A stretch of DNA of 64,000 nt from CAZAAW01 sp964483325. Its GTDB lineage: Bacteria > Pseudomonadota > Alphaproteobacteria > Rhizobiales > Kaistiaceae. The DNA is taken from positions 70,011 to 134,010 of the forward strand of contig CAZAAW010000007.1 of NCBI GenBank assembly GCA_964483325.1, written 5' to 3'. A program made the position numbers and the translations under genes. The first letter of the stretch is position 1. Each line of letters opens with the position of its first letter. Below, piece after piece: positions 1 to 8,010 of this stretch. Below the pieces are notes generated by a model. The model saw only the letters and a program-made list of their open reading frames with translations, was not told the origin of the DNA and made no database searches.

Positions 1-164
1 CCGAGACCTTCGACGCCCGCGGCGGCCGTGGCACCGCGTTCCACAGCGCCATCCTCGACGGGGTGGCGCGCCGCGATGCGGCTGCCGCCCGGGCGGCACT
101 CGCCCGCGACATCAACCGCTCCTGCGACCTGGTGCTGGCGGCGCTGGAGGGGGAGGGCGCCTGA
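1..164 (+). CDS. GntR-family regulator, C-terminal end (partial)
   Basis: Only the last 53 or so codons are inside the window; the 5' part lies upstream. The visible residues (GTAFHSAILDGVARRDAAAARAAL region, ending in a run of Leu/Glu/Gly) match the last helices of an FCD domain, the ligand-binding domain of FadR-type GntR repressors, where a phrase like 'H.AI..AI..RD...A...M..H' is usual. Its stop TGA (162-164) overlaps the ATG of the next gene, so it is probably the first gene of the catabolic operon and its local regulator. The DNA-binding domain is not visible, so the assignment rests on the FCD tail alone. Confidence 0.6.
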   Translation, partial: ETFDARGGRGTAFHSAILDGVARRDAAAARAALARDINRSCDLVLAALEGEGA

Positions 165-529
165 TGGCCGACGCCGACACCTTCGAGCTTTACGACCTGA
201 GGGTCGAGGTTGTCGCCCCGGAGGGCGCCAGGCTCTTGTGCGGCCAGAAGGTCGGCGACAGTTTCGAGGCGCATGGCGAGCTGCTGCATTTCAAGCCGGA
301 CCAGCCGTTCAGCCTCTATGCGCTCGCCGCCGTGCTGCCGCTGCTGCCGGCCAAGCAGCGCGTCACCGACAATGCCGACTGGATGACTAGCGACGCCGAG
401 GTCGCCTGTCCGGACCCCAACTGCCCGAGCCGGCTGCGCATCACGCGGCTCGGCAAGCGCAGCTTCCGCCATGGCGATACGACCATTCTGCCCATGCCTA
501 CCCCCAGAATGCCGACCGCACAGGACTGA
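164..529 (+). CDS. TIGR04076 family protein
   Basis: A 121-residue protein that starts on an ATG overlapping the stop of the regulator. The pattern YDLRVEVV near the N-terminus, CGQKVGDSF about residue 26, PFSLYALAAVLPLL in the middle and the late motif ACPDPNC fit the small TIGR04076 family. These proteins have no settled biochemical function; members are often found in amino-acid or lactam catabolic operons. Cys residues at about 26, 87 and 92 could bind a metal, but this is inference. The next gene begins 4 bases after its stop, so the two are co-transcribed. Confidence 0.7.
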   Translation: MADADTFELYDLRVEVVAPEGARLLCGQKVGDSFEAHGELLHFKPDQPFSLYALAAVLPLLPAKQRVTDNADWMTSDAEVACPDPNCPSRLRITRLGKRSFRHGDTTILPMPTPRMPTAQD

Positions 530-533
530 CGCC

Positions 534-1607
534 TTGAATGCATCCGCCACCACCACCGTCGAACGCACCGAGCTGGCGCCCGGCTATTCGATCTCGCGCC
601 TTCTCAAGGGCGGCTGGCATCTCGGCGGCGGCCATGGTCCGGTCGACCGCCAGCAGGCGGTGCACGACATGGCGGCCTTCGTCGAGGCGGGCGTCACCAC
701 CTTCGACTGCGCCGACATCTATCTCGGCGTGGAGCAGCTCATCGGCGATTTCCGCCGCGCCTATCCCGAGCTCGGACGGCGCGTCCAGGTGCACACCAAG
801 TTCGTGCCGGACCTTGCGGCGCTGCCGACGCTGAAGCGGGCCGACATCGTCCGCATCATCGACCGGTCGCTGCAGCGCCTCAATGCCGAGCAGCTGGAGC
901 TGGTGCAGTTCTTCTGGTGGGATTTCGGCATTCCCGGCGCCGTCGACGCGGCGCTGGTGCTGAGGGACCTCGTCGCCGAAGGCAAGATCGCCCATCTCGG
1001 TGTCACCAATTTCACCACCGCGCAGCTTGCGACGCTGATCGACGCCGGTGTGCCCTTCATCAGCAACCAGGTGCAGTATTCGCTGGTCGACCGCCGTCCT
1101 GAGCGGCTGATGGTCGATTACTGCACGCAGCGCGGCATCGGCATCCTGACCTACGGCCAGCTCCTCGGCGGATTCATCTCGGAGAAATGGCTGGGCGCGC
1201 CGGAGCCGACCGCCGGCATCGAGAACCGCTCGCTGATCAAGTACAAGCTGATCATCGACGAATTCGGCGGCTGGGCTCTGTTCCAAGACCTGCTGCGCGC
1301 CCTGAAGCGCGTCGGCGACCGGCACGACGTCGGCGTCGGTCCGGTGGCGATCCGCTGGACGCTCGACCGGCCGGGCGTTGCTGGTGTCATCGTCGGCGCC
1401 ACCTCGACGCGGCATCTGCCGGCCAACCTTGCTGTGTTCGACCTTCGCCTCACCGACGAGGACCGCGCCGAGCTGGCGGCTGTCACCGCCCGCGCCTCGG
1501 GGCCGGCCGGCGACTGCTACGAGCTGGAGGGCGACCGAGACGGGCCGCACGGCCGCATCATGCGCTACGACCAGAACTCGGTCGAAACGCTGCCGGGGGC
1601 CGCGTGA
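534..1607 (+). CDS. Aldo/keto reductase family protein, altered catalytic tetrad
   Basis: A 357-residue (beta/alpha)8 aldo/keto reductase-like protein, probably starting at TTG 534, four bases after the previous stop; the ATG at 538 is out of frame and the only upstream in-frame ATG (471) lies inside the preceding gene. Visible family features are TTFDCADIY (Asp and Tyr of the tetrad), HTKF (Lys), GVTNF, SNQVQYS and, near the C-terminus, VIVGATS for the NADP phosphate. The position that normally holds the catalytic His (LQLHW in the family) reads VQFFW here, so carbonyl reduction may be impaired or the substrate unusual. It sits in the peptide/lactam operon and its TGA overlaps the next ATG. 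Confidence 0.8.
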   Translation: MNASATTTVERTELAPGYSISRLLKGGWHLGGGHGPVDRQQAVHDMAAFVEAGVTTFDCADIYLGVEQLIGDFRRAYPELGRRVQVHTKFVPDLAALPTLKRADIVRIIDRSLQRLNAEQLELVQFFWWDFGIPGAVDAALVLRDLVAEGKIAHLGVTNFTTAQLATLIDAGVPFISNQVQYSLVDRRPERLMVDYCTQRGIGILTYGQLLGGFISEKWLGAPEPTAGIENRSLIKYKLIIDEFGGWALFQDLLRALKRVGDRHDVGVGPVAIRWTLDRPGVAGVIVGATSTRHLPANLAVFDLRLTDEDRAELAAVTARASGPAGDCYELEGDRDGPHGRIMRYDQNSVETLPGAA

Positions 1608-2755
1608 TGATTGGCATCAGCGCAGCCTTCCAGGGCGGCAATATCGAGGTCGTGTCGACCGACGATCCGTCCGATCTCCGCGTCGCGCTGAAGCCCGATC
1701 CGGGTACCGAGCACAAGCACTGGTTCTATTTCCGCGTCACCGGAGCGCGCGACCAGGACCTACGCATCACCATCACCAACACCCGCAGCTCGTTCCGGCT
1801 GGCGAGCCATGCCGACGTGCCGGATGCCTGGACCGGCTACCAGCCCTTCGCCTCCTACGACACCGAGACCTGGTTTCGCGTCGATGCCGGCAATGTCGAC
1901 GGCGTCTTCAGCATCCGGCACCGGCCGGAGCGCGACAGCGTCTATTACGCGCATTTCCCGCCCTGGCCGCTCTGGCGCCACCAGCGGCTTGTCGCCCGCG
2001 CCCTCGACGATCCGGGCGTCGCCCTGGAGGTGCTGGACCGCACGCCCGACGGCTGGGATCTCGACCTGCTGCGCTTCGGCGAACCGGGGCCGGGCAAGCG
2101 CGCCTGCTGGTTCATCACCCAGCAGCATCCGTCCGAGCCGATGGGCGGCTGGTTCATGGAAGGCCTGGTCGGCCGGCTGCTCGATCCGCTCGACGCACAG
2201 GCGCGGCGCCTTCGCGGCGAGGCGGTGTTCTTCGTCGTGCCGACCGCCAATCCGGACGGCATCGCCCGCGGCAACTCGCGAACCAATGCGCTCGGCGCCG
2301 ACCTCAACCGCGCCTGGACGACCGACCCCGGCAATGCGCCGGAAGTGATGGCGATCAAGCGGCGCATGCGCGAGACCGGCGTCGATTTCTTCCTCGACGT
2401 CCATGGCGACGAGAGCCTGCCGTATAATTTCCTCGGCGGCCCGCTGGAGATCCCGTCGCGCTCGCCGGCGCTGACCGATCTCTTCCATCGCTTCGCGCGC
2501 GGCTGGGGCAAGGTCAATCCGGACTACCGGCTGGGGCCGCCTTATCCGGGCGGGGCGCCCGATCCGGCCGATATGCGCATGGCGTGGAATGCCGTGGCGG
2601 AAGAATTCCGCTGCCTCGGGGTTCTGCTGGAGCAGCCGTTCAAGGACAATGCCGAAAGCGGCATGCCGGGCGTCGGCTGGACGACGGAGCGGTCGGTGAA
2701 GCTCGGCCGCTCCAGCCTCGACGCGCTGGCGATGGTGCTGAAGGATCTGCGCTGA
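1607..2755 (+). CDS. M14-family zinc carboxypeptidase
   Basis: A 382-residue protein with the M14 metallocarboxypeptidase fold, probably of the cytosolic-carboxypeptidase-like (M14_6) branch. The N-terminal 120 residues form the beta-sandwich typical of that branch (HWFYFRV, TNTRSSF). Zinc ligands appear as HPSEP (His and Glu, about residue 170) and DVHGDE (His, about residue 265); NPDG, LNRAW and the late Glu in LLEQPF fit substrate-binding and catalytic positions. There is no signal peptide, so it should act in the cytoplasm, trimming imported peptides or deblocking them. ATG overlaps the previous stop (ATGA). The peptide importer genes follow after 68 bases. Confidence 0.85.
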   Translation: MIGISAAFQGGNIEVVSTDDPSDLRVALKPDPGTEHKHWFYFRVTGARDQDLRITITNTRSSFRLASHADVPDAWTGYQPFASYDTETWFRVDAGNVDGVFSIRHRPERDSVYYAHFPPWPLWRHQRLVARALDDPGVALEVLDRTPDGWDLDLLRFGEPGPGKRACWFITQQHPSEPMGGWFMEGLVGRLLDPLDAQARRLRGEAVFFVVPTANPDGIARGNSRTNALGADLNRAWTTDPGNAPEVMAIKRRMRETGVDFFLDVHGDESLPYNFLGGPLEIPSRSPALTDLFHRFARGWGKVNPDYRLGPPYPGGAPDPADMRMAWNAVAEEFRCLGVLLEQPFKDNAESGMPGVGWTTERSVKLGRSSLDALAMVLKDLR

Positions 2756-2823
2756 CGAGGCGCTGGGGACTAGAGGAGAGGCGCCGCACCCGGGGGGAAA
2801 GGCGCACAACAGGAGAGACGTCG

Positions 2824-4491
2824 ATGCAGAAGAACAAGATTGCGCAAGACGTGCCAATGACGCAAGGCGTGCCGGCGGCATTTGGCGTGCAGATGGCGCT
2901 TCCGCTGGACCGGCGCCGCTTCCTGCAGCTGGGCGGCGGCCTGGCATTGGCGGCCGGCCTCGGCGTCACCGGCATGCCGGCCCTCGCCCAGGGCGACGGT
3001 ACGCTGACGATGGCCATTCCATCCGACACCGGCGGCTGGGACTTCGACTATCTCGCCTTCGACCTGATCGGTCTGGCGCTGCTCAAGAACACCTATCCGC
3101 ACGTCCTCGACTATAACACCAGGGAAGTGGCGGGTGGCGAGATCCAGGACACCGAGAGTGTCCTGCCGGTCTTCGCCGAATCGTGGGAGCCGGACGCCGA
3201 CGGCAAGGTCTGGACGCTGAAGCTGAAGCAGGGCCTGACCTTCCCGTCGGGCAATCCCTTCACGGCCAGGGATGTGAAGTGGTCGAAGGACCGCGCCTTC
3301 GCCGCCAACGCCAATGTCGCCGGCCTCTATCGCATCGTCGGGCTCACCTCGCCCGACCAGGTCGAGCTGGTGGACGACTATACCGTCCGCTTCACCCAGC
3401 CCGGCCCCTCGGCGATGACCTCGCAGATCCAGATCATCTGCCTCTATGTCTTCGACAGCGAGCTGGTGAAGTCGCATGCGACGGCCGACGATCCGTGGGC
3501 CAAGGACTGGGTCAACAGGACCCCGCAGCTCGGCGGCGCCTTCAACGTCACCAGCTACGAGCCGGGCCAGGAGATCGTCATGGAGGCCAATGCGGCCTTC
3601 CCGGTCGGCGCCCCGGCGATCCCGCGCGTCCGCTTCCAGATCATCCCCGCCGCGGCCAACCGGCGCCTCCTCCTGGAGAATGGCGATATCGACATCGCCC
3701 ATGGCCTCAGCCGCCGCGACATTGCCGACCTCCGCTCGAACCCGAAGATCAAGGTGATCTCGGCGCCGAGCAACGAGTTCTGGTTCGTGCCGATGGCGAC
3801 TCAGATGGCGCCCTTCGACAATCCGAAGGTCCGCCAGGCGCTGGCCCATGCCGTGCCCTATGAGGCGATCATCACCAGCGTCTTCAACGGCGAATCCCGC
3901 CGCTCGCAGAGCCCGGTGCCGCTCGACATGCCGGGCTCGTCGCCGGCCGGCTATCCGTTCGACACCGACCCGGAGAAGGCCAAGGCGCTGCTCGCCGAGG
4001 CCGGCCACCCGGATGGCTTCGAGACGGAGATCGTCATCGTCGCCAACGACACGGAGCGCGAGCGCATCGCCATCTTGCTGCAGGCGGCGTTCAAGCAGAT
4101 CGGCGTGACGCTTAACATCTCCACCGTCGATCCGGCGACGATGCAGAGCCGCAACCGCGAGCGCTCGGTGCCGTTGCAGGTCGCCAGCGGCCAGATGTGG
4201 GTCAACGACATCGAGTACCTGATCTCGACCTCGATGTCGGCCACCGGCTTCCTCAACTATGCCAGCTACAAGAGCGACGTCATCGACGCGATCGCCCTGA
4301 AGCTGCACGATACGGTCGAGCCGGCGCCGCGTCAGGCGCTCTGCGACGAAGCGCAGGCGACGCTTGCTGCCGATGTGCCGTGGCTGATGCTCGGCCAGCC
4401 GAATTTCGAACTGCCGGTGTCGGCCGGCCTCGACGGCTGGGTCCAGCCGGTCGACGGCCTGTTCCGGCTCCGCTACCTCACCCAAAGCTGA
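2824..4491 (+). CDS. Peptide-type ABC transporter substrate-binding protein (SBP_bac_5), Tat-exported
   Basis: A 555-residue periplasmic binding protein of the DppA/OppA class. ATG 2824 is preceded by an AGGAGAG ribosome-binding site. The N-terminus has a twin-arginine signal (DRRRFLQLGG, then a hydrophobic run to ALAQ, about residues 29-59), so it is likely exported folded. The mature part contains the family phrases PVFAESWEPDADGKVW, LKLKQGLTFPSG and NPKVRQALAHAV, which define family 5 extracellular solute-binding proteins. It heads the importer block of the operon and would choose the substrate; the neighbouring carboxypeptidase and hydantoinase/oxoprolinase subunits suggest N-blocked peptides, lactams or hydantoins, which is inference. 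Confidence 0.9.
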   Translation: MQKNKIAQDVPMTQGVPAAFGVQMALPLDRRRFLQLGGGLALAAGLGVTGMPALAQGDGTLTMAIPSDTGGWDFDYLAFDLIGLALLKNTYPHVLDYNTREVAGGEIQDTESVLPVFAESWEPDADGKVWTLKLKQGLTFPSGNPFTARDVKWSKDRAFAANANVAGLYRIVGLTSPDQVELVDDYTVRFTQPGPSAMTSQIQIICLYVFDSELVKSHATADDPWAKDWVNRTPQLGGAFNVTSYEPGQEIVMEANAAFPVGAPAIPRVRFQIIPAAANRRLLLENGDIDIAHGLSRRDIADLRSNPKIKVISAPSNEFWFVPMATQMAPFDNPKVRQALAHAVPYEAIITSVFNGESRRSQSPVPLDMPGSSPAGYPFDTDPEKAKALLAEAGHPDGFETEIVIVANDTERERIAILLQAAFKQIGVTLNISTVDPATMQSRNRERSVPLQVASGQMWVNDIEYLISTSMSATGFLNYASYKSDVIDAIALKLHDTVEPAPRQALCDEAQATLAADVPWLMLGQPNFELPVSAGLDGWVQPVDGLFRLRYLTQS

Positions 4492-4506
4492 GGACAGCCA
4501 GCCGCC

Positions 4507-5517
4507 GTGCGCCTTGTCCGTTACATCGTGCGGCGGCTGCTGCTTCTGATCCCCGTCCTTGTCGGGGTCAGCATCGTCACCTTCGCTGCGGTCCGGCTGC
4601 TGCCCGGCAATCCGGCCCTGTCGCTCGTCTCGCAGACGGCGACGGAGGCCGATATCCAGCGCATGGAGGAACGGCTCGGCCTCGACCGGCCGGTCCTCGA
4701 ACAGTATTTCAGCTATATCGGCGGTGCCGTGCGCGGCGATTTCGGCCGCTCGATCCTCACCAGCAATGTCATCTCCGAACAGCTGGCGCAGCGTATCCCG
4801 CCGACGCTGGAGCTGATCCTGCCGGCGCTGCTGCTGGCCATCGTGCTCGCCCTGCTGCTCGGCATACCGGCGGCGCTCCATGCCGGCAGTGCCGGCGACC
4901 AGGCGACGCGGCTCGGCGCGCTCGCCGCCAATGCGATGCCGGAATTCTGGCTCGGCCTGGTGCTGATCCTGATCTTCTATTCGCAGCTCGGCATCGCCCC
5001 GCCGCCCTCCGGCCGCATCGCGCCCGGCCTCGGCATTCCGGTGGTGACCGGCTTCATGACAGTCGATACGCTGCTTGCCGGGCGCTTCGATGCCTTCCTG
5101 TCGGCGCTCGGCCATCTGGCGTTGCCGGTGATCACGCTGGCGATCGCCATCACCGCGCCGCTGCTGCGGAGCGTGCGCGCCTCGGCGCTGGAGATTATAA
5201 ATTCGGAGGCCTATGACTGCGCCGTGGCGCATGGCCTGTCGCGGCGGCAATTGCTGCGCGGCTACCTGCTGCGCGGCACGCTGGCCCGCCTGCCGACGTT
5301 GGCGGCACTGGTCTTCGGCACCCTGATCGGCGGCAGCGTGCTGGTCGAGATCGTCTTCTCCTGGCAGGGCGTCGGGCAATGGGCGATGCGCGGCATGCTG
5401 CTGCGCGACTATCCGGTGATCCAGGCCTTCGTGCTCATCGTCGCCGTGGCCTATGTCCTGGTCTTCCTCCTCGCCGACGTCCTGCATGCGGCGCTCGACC
5501 CGCGGGTGAAGATCTGA
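4507..5517 (+). CDS. Peptide-type ABC transporter permease, DppB class
   Basis: A 336-residue inner-membrane permease that begins with GTG 4507, 15 bases after the binding-protein gene. The opening RYIVRRLLLLIPVLVGVS helix, LLPGNPA, the ERLGLDRPVLEQY segment and a C-terminal VEIVFSWQGVGQ are hallmarks of DppB/OppB. The EAA-loop region (ALEIINSEAYDCAVAHGLS) should contact the ATPase. About six membrane segments can be seen. Its TGA overlaps the ATG of the DppC-type partner, so the two are translationally coupled. Confidence 0.93.
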   Translation: MRLVRYIVRRLLLLIPVLVGVSIVTFAAVRLLPGNPALSLVSQTATEADIQRMEERLGLDRPVLEQYFSYIGGAVRGDFGRSILTSNVISEQLAQRIPPTLELILPALLLAIVLALLLGIPAALHAGSAGDQATRLGALAANAMPEFWLGLVLILIFYSQLGIAPPPSGRIAPGLGIPVVTGFMTVDTLLAGRFDAFLSALGHLALPVITLAIAITAPLLRSVRASALEIINSEAYDCAVAHGLSRRQLLRGYLLRGTLARLPTLAALVFGTLIGGSVLVEIVFSWQGVGQWAMRGMLLRDYPVIQAFVLIVAVAYVLVFLLADVLHAALDPRVKI

Positions 5518-6365
5518 TGGCGGCGCTCGACCCGGCAGCACTGGCGCGGCCGCGACGGCGACCCGGCCTGGCTCTGCTCGTCACGGGCACCGTGCTCCTT
5601 GCCGTCGTCGTCGCCGCGGCGATCCTGGCGCCGTGGCTCGGCAGGGTCGGGCCGACCGACATCGACCTGATGAACTTCCTTGCCCCGCCCTCGGCCGAGC
5701 ACTGGTTCGGCACCGACGGCAACGGCATGGACGTGTGGTCGCGCGTCCTCCACGCCGCCCGCATCGACCTCGGCGTGGCGCTGTCGGCGATCGCGCTGGC
5801 GATCGTCGTCGGCGGGCTGTTCGGCGCGGTTGTCGGCTATGCCGGCGGCGCCGTCGACGAGGTCGCCATGCGCTTCCTCGATATCATCCAGGCCTTTCCG
5901 GTGTTCATCCTGGCGCTCGCCGTGGCGGCGCTGGCCGGCAACAGTCTCTTCAACCTCACGCTCGCCATCGGCCTCGTCAACGCGCCGGCCTATGCCCGCC
6001 TCGTCCGCACCGAGGTGCTGTCGCTGAAGGAGCGGGCCTTTGTCGAGGCGGCGCGCTGCAGCGGCAATTCCCATGCGGCGATCCTCTTCCGCCACATCCT
6101 GCCCAACGCCCTGACGCCGGTGCTGGTTCTGGCGCCGCTCAATTGCGGCTGGGCGATCCTGATGCTCGCCGGCCTCTCCTTCATCGGCCTCGGCGTCGAA
6201 GTCCCGAATGCCGAGTGGGGTGCGATGATCTCGACCGGCGCCGCCGATGTCGTCGGCGGCCGCTGGTGGACTTCGGTCTTTCCGGGCGTCGCGCTGTTCA
6301 TCACCGTTCTCGGCTTCAACCTCGTCGGCGAAGGCCTGGTGGAGCGGAGCGCGCGCCGGCGATGA
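5517..6365 (+). CDS. Peptide-type ABC transporter permease, DppC class
   Basis: A 282-residue permease starting at ATG 5517, which overlaps the stop of the DppB-type gene. An N-terminal membrane segment (residues about 16-42) is followed by HWFGTDGNGMDVWSRVLHAARI, the signature of DppC/OppC proteins, and by the coupling loop VEAARCSGNS. Near the C-terminus GVEVPNAEWGAMI is again typical of the class. It pairs with the preceding permease to form the membrane pore. The stop overlaps the start of the ATPase gene by four bases. Confidence 0.93.
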   Translation: MAALDPAALARPRRRPGLALLVTGTVLLAVVVAAAILAPWLGRVGPTDIDLMNFLAPPSAEHWFGTDGNGMDVWSRVLHAARIDLGVALSAIALAIVVGGLFGAVVGYAGGAVDEVAMRFLDIIQAFPVFILALAVAALAGNSLFNLTLAIGLVNAPAYARLVRTEVLSLKERAFVEAARCSGNSHAAILFRHILPNALTPVLVLAPLNCGWAILMLAGLSFIGLGVEVPNAEWGAMISTGAADVVGGRWWTSVFPGVALFITVLGFNLVGEGLVERSARRR

Positions 6366-7975
6366 GCAACGCCGCGCCGCCGCTCCTGGAGGTCGTCGAC
6401 CTGTCGGTGGCGATCCCCACCGACACCGGCACGGTGCAGGCGCTCGACCGCGTGTCGATCTGCGTCGCGCGCGGCGAGATCGTCGGGCTGGTCGGCGAGA
6501 GCGGCGGCGGCAAGTCGATGCTGGCCCGCGCCGTGGTGCACCTGCTGCCGCCGGCGGCGCGCGCCAGCGGCCGCATCCGCCTCGACGGCGTCGACGTGCT
6601 GTCGCTCTCCGGCGAGGCGCTGCGCGCCTATCGCGGCGCCGGGGCAGCCCTGTGTTTCCAGGCGCCGCGCAGCGCCCTCAATCCGCTGCGCAGCGTCGGC
6701 TCGCAGGTCATGGACCGGCTCGTGGCGCATCAGGCGATGGACCGCGCCGCGGCGCGGCGGCGCGCCGTGGCGCTGTTCGGCGAGGTCGGCATTGCCGAGC
6801 CGGAGCGCCGCTTCCATGCCTATCCGCATGAGTTCTCCGGCGGCATGGCGCAGCGCGTCATGATCGCCATGGCGCTTGCCTGCCGCGCCAAGCTGCTGAT
6901 CGCCGACGAGCCGACGACCGGCCTCGACGTGACGCTGACGCGCGACATGCTGGAGCTGATCGCCGCGCCGGCGCGCAAGGACGGCCGCGGCGTCCTGATC
7001 ATCTCGCACGACATCGCCTCGCTGTCGCTGATCTGCGACCGGCTCATCGTCATCGAGAAGGGCCGCATCGTCGAAACCGGCCCGACGGCGCATGTCCTCG
7101 GCAATCCCATGGACGCCTATACGCAGCGCCTCATCGCCGCCGTGCCGGATATCGGCCGGGTGCGGCAGGCGGCGGCTCTTCCTGCCGAGGCGCCGCCGCT
7201 GCTGCGGCTCGACGGCGTCAACGTCGCCTATGGCAGCCGGTTCGGCGGCACGGCCCGGCAGGCGCTGTATGACGTGTCGCTCTCGGTGAAGGCCGGCGAG
7301 ACGGTCGGTATCGTCGGCGAAAGCGGCAGCGGCAAGTCGACCCTGTCGCGCACCGTCATGGGCCTCCTGCGGCCGCTGAGCGGCCGCGTCGCCGTCGACG
7401 GCGTCGACCTGGCGTCACTGCGCGGCCGTGCCATGCAGACCTTCCGCCGGCACATGCAGATGGTCTTCCAGGACCCGTTCGACGCGCTCAACCCGCGGCG
7501 CACCGTCGAGCAGGCGATCGCCGACCCGCTGCGCCTCGTCGGCATCGGCGGCCGCGAGCGCGACAGGCGCATCGACGCCATCCTTGCCGATGTCGGCCTC
7601 GATCCCACCTACCGCCGCCGTCTGCCGCGCGAGCTCTCCGGCGGCCAGGCGCAGCGCGTCGGCATCGCCCGCGCGCTGGTCATCGACCCGCGCCTGATGG
7701 TTCTCGACGAGCCGACCTCGGCGCTCGACGTCACCATCCAGGCGCAGGTCCTCGACCTCGTCCGCAGCCTCATAGCCCGGCGCGACCGCGCCTATCTCTT
7801 CGTCTCGCACGACCTTGCCATCGTCCGCGACCTCTGCGACCGCGTCGTCGTCCTGTCGCAGGGGCGCATCGTCGAGGAAGGTCCGACCGAGCAGCTTTTC
7901 ACCGCGCCCGTCCACCCCTACACGCAGACGCTGCTGGCCTCGGCGCCGCGGCTGGCGCGTCAGGAAGCGGCGTGA
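6362..7975 (+). CDS. Fused double ATP-binding protein of peptide-type ABC importer
   Basis: A 537-residue protein made of two complete ABC ATPase domains in tandem, replacing the separate DppD and DppF subunits. Domain 1 (about 8-255) has Walker A GESGGGKS, signature FSGGMAQR and Walker B IADEPTTGLD. Domain 2 (about 275-535) has GESGSGKST, LSGGQAQR and LDEPTSALD. Each domain ends with the short oligopeptide-ATPase extension that includes HPYTQ or a similar phrase. The ATG overlaps the stop of the DppC-type gene (ATGA). Such fusions (YejF, GsiA, DdpDF-like) are common and should give a normal two-site motor. Confidence 0.93.
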   Translation: MSNAAPPLLEVVDLSVAIPTDTGTVQALDRVSICVARGEIVGLVGESGGGKSMLARAVVHLLPPAARASGRIRLDGVDVLSLSGEALRAYRGAGAALCFQAPRSALNPLRSVGSQVMDRLVAHQAMDRAAARRRAVALFGEVGIAEPERRFHAYPHEFSGGMAQRVMIAMALACRAKLLIADEPTTGLDVTLTRDMLELIAAPARKDGRGVLIISHDIASLSLICDRLIVIEKGRIVETGPTAHVLGNPMDAYTQRLIAAVPDIGRVRQAAALPAEAPPLLRLDGVNVAYGSRFGGTARQALYDVSLSVKAGETVGIVGESGSGKSTLSRTVMGLLRPLSGRVAVDGVDLASLRGRAMQTFRRHMQMVFQDPFDALNPRRTVEQAIADPLRLVGIGGRERDRRIDAILADVGLDPTYRRRLPRELSGGQAQRVGIARALVIDPRLMVLDEPTSALDVTIQAQVLDLVRSLIARRDRAYLFVSHDLAIVRDLCDRVVVLSQGRIVEEGPTEQLFTAPVHPYTQTLLASAPRLARQEAA

Positions 7976-8010
7976 GCGCGGCCATGCCATCCAACAGGGA
8001 TCATTCGTGA

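Noticed and set aside
538..834. ATG-started frame at the start of the aldo/keto reductase
   Set aside because: Its product is Ser/Arg/Pro-rich and lacks family motifs; the reductase frame begins at TTG 534.
2770..5541. A 923-codon open frame on the minus strand
   Set aside because: It lies opposite the binding-protein and permease genes, has Arg/Asp/His-rich low-complexity sequence and no domain; a shadow of GC-rich codons.
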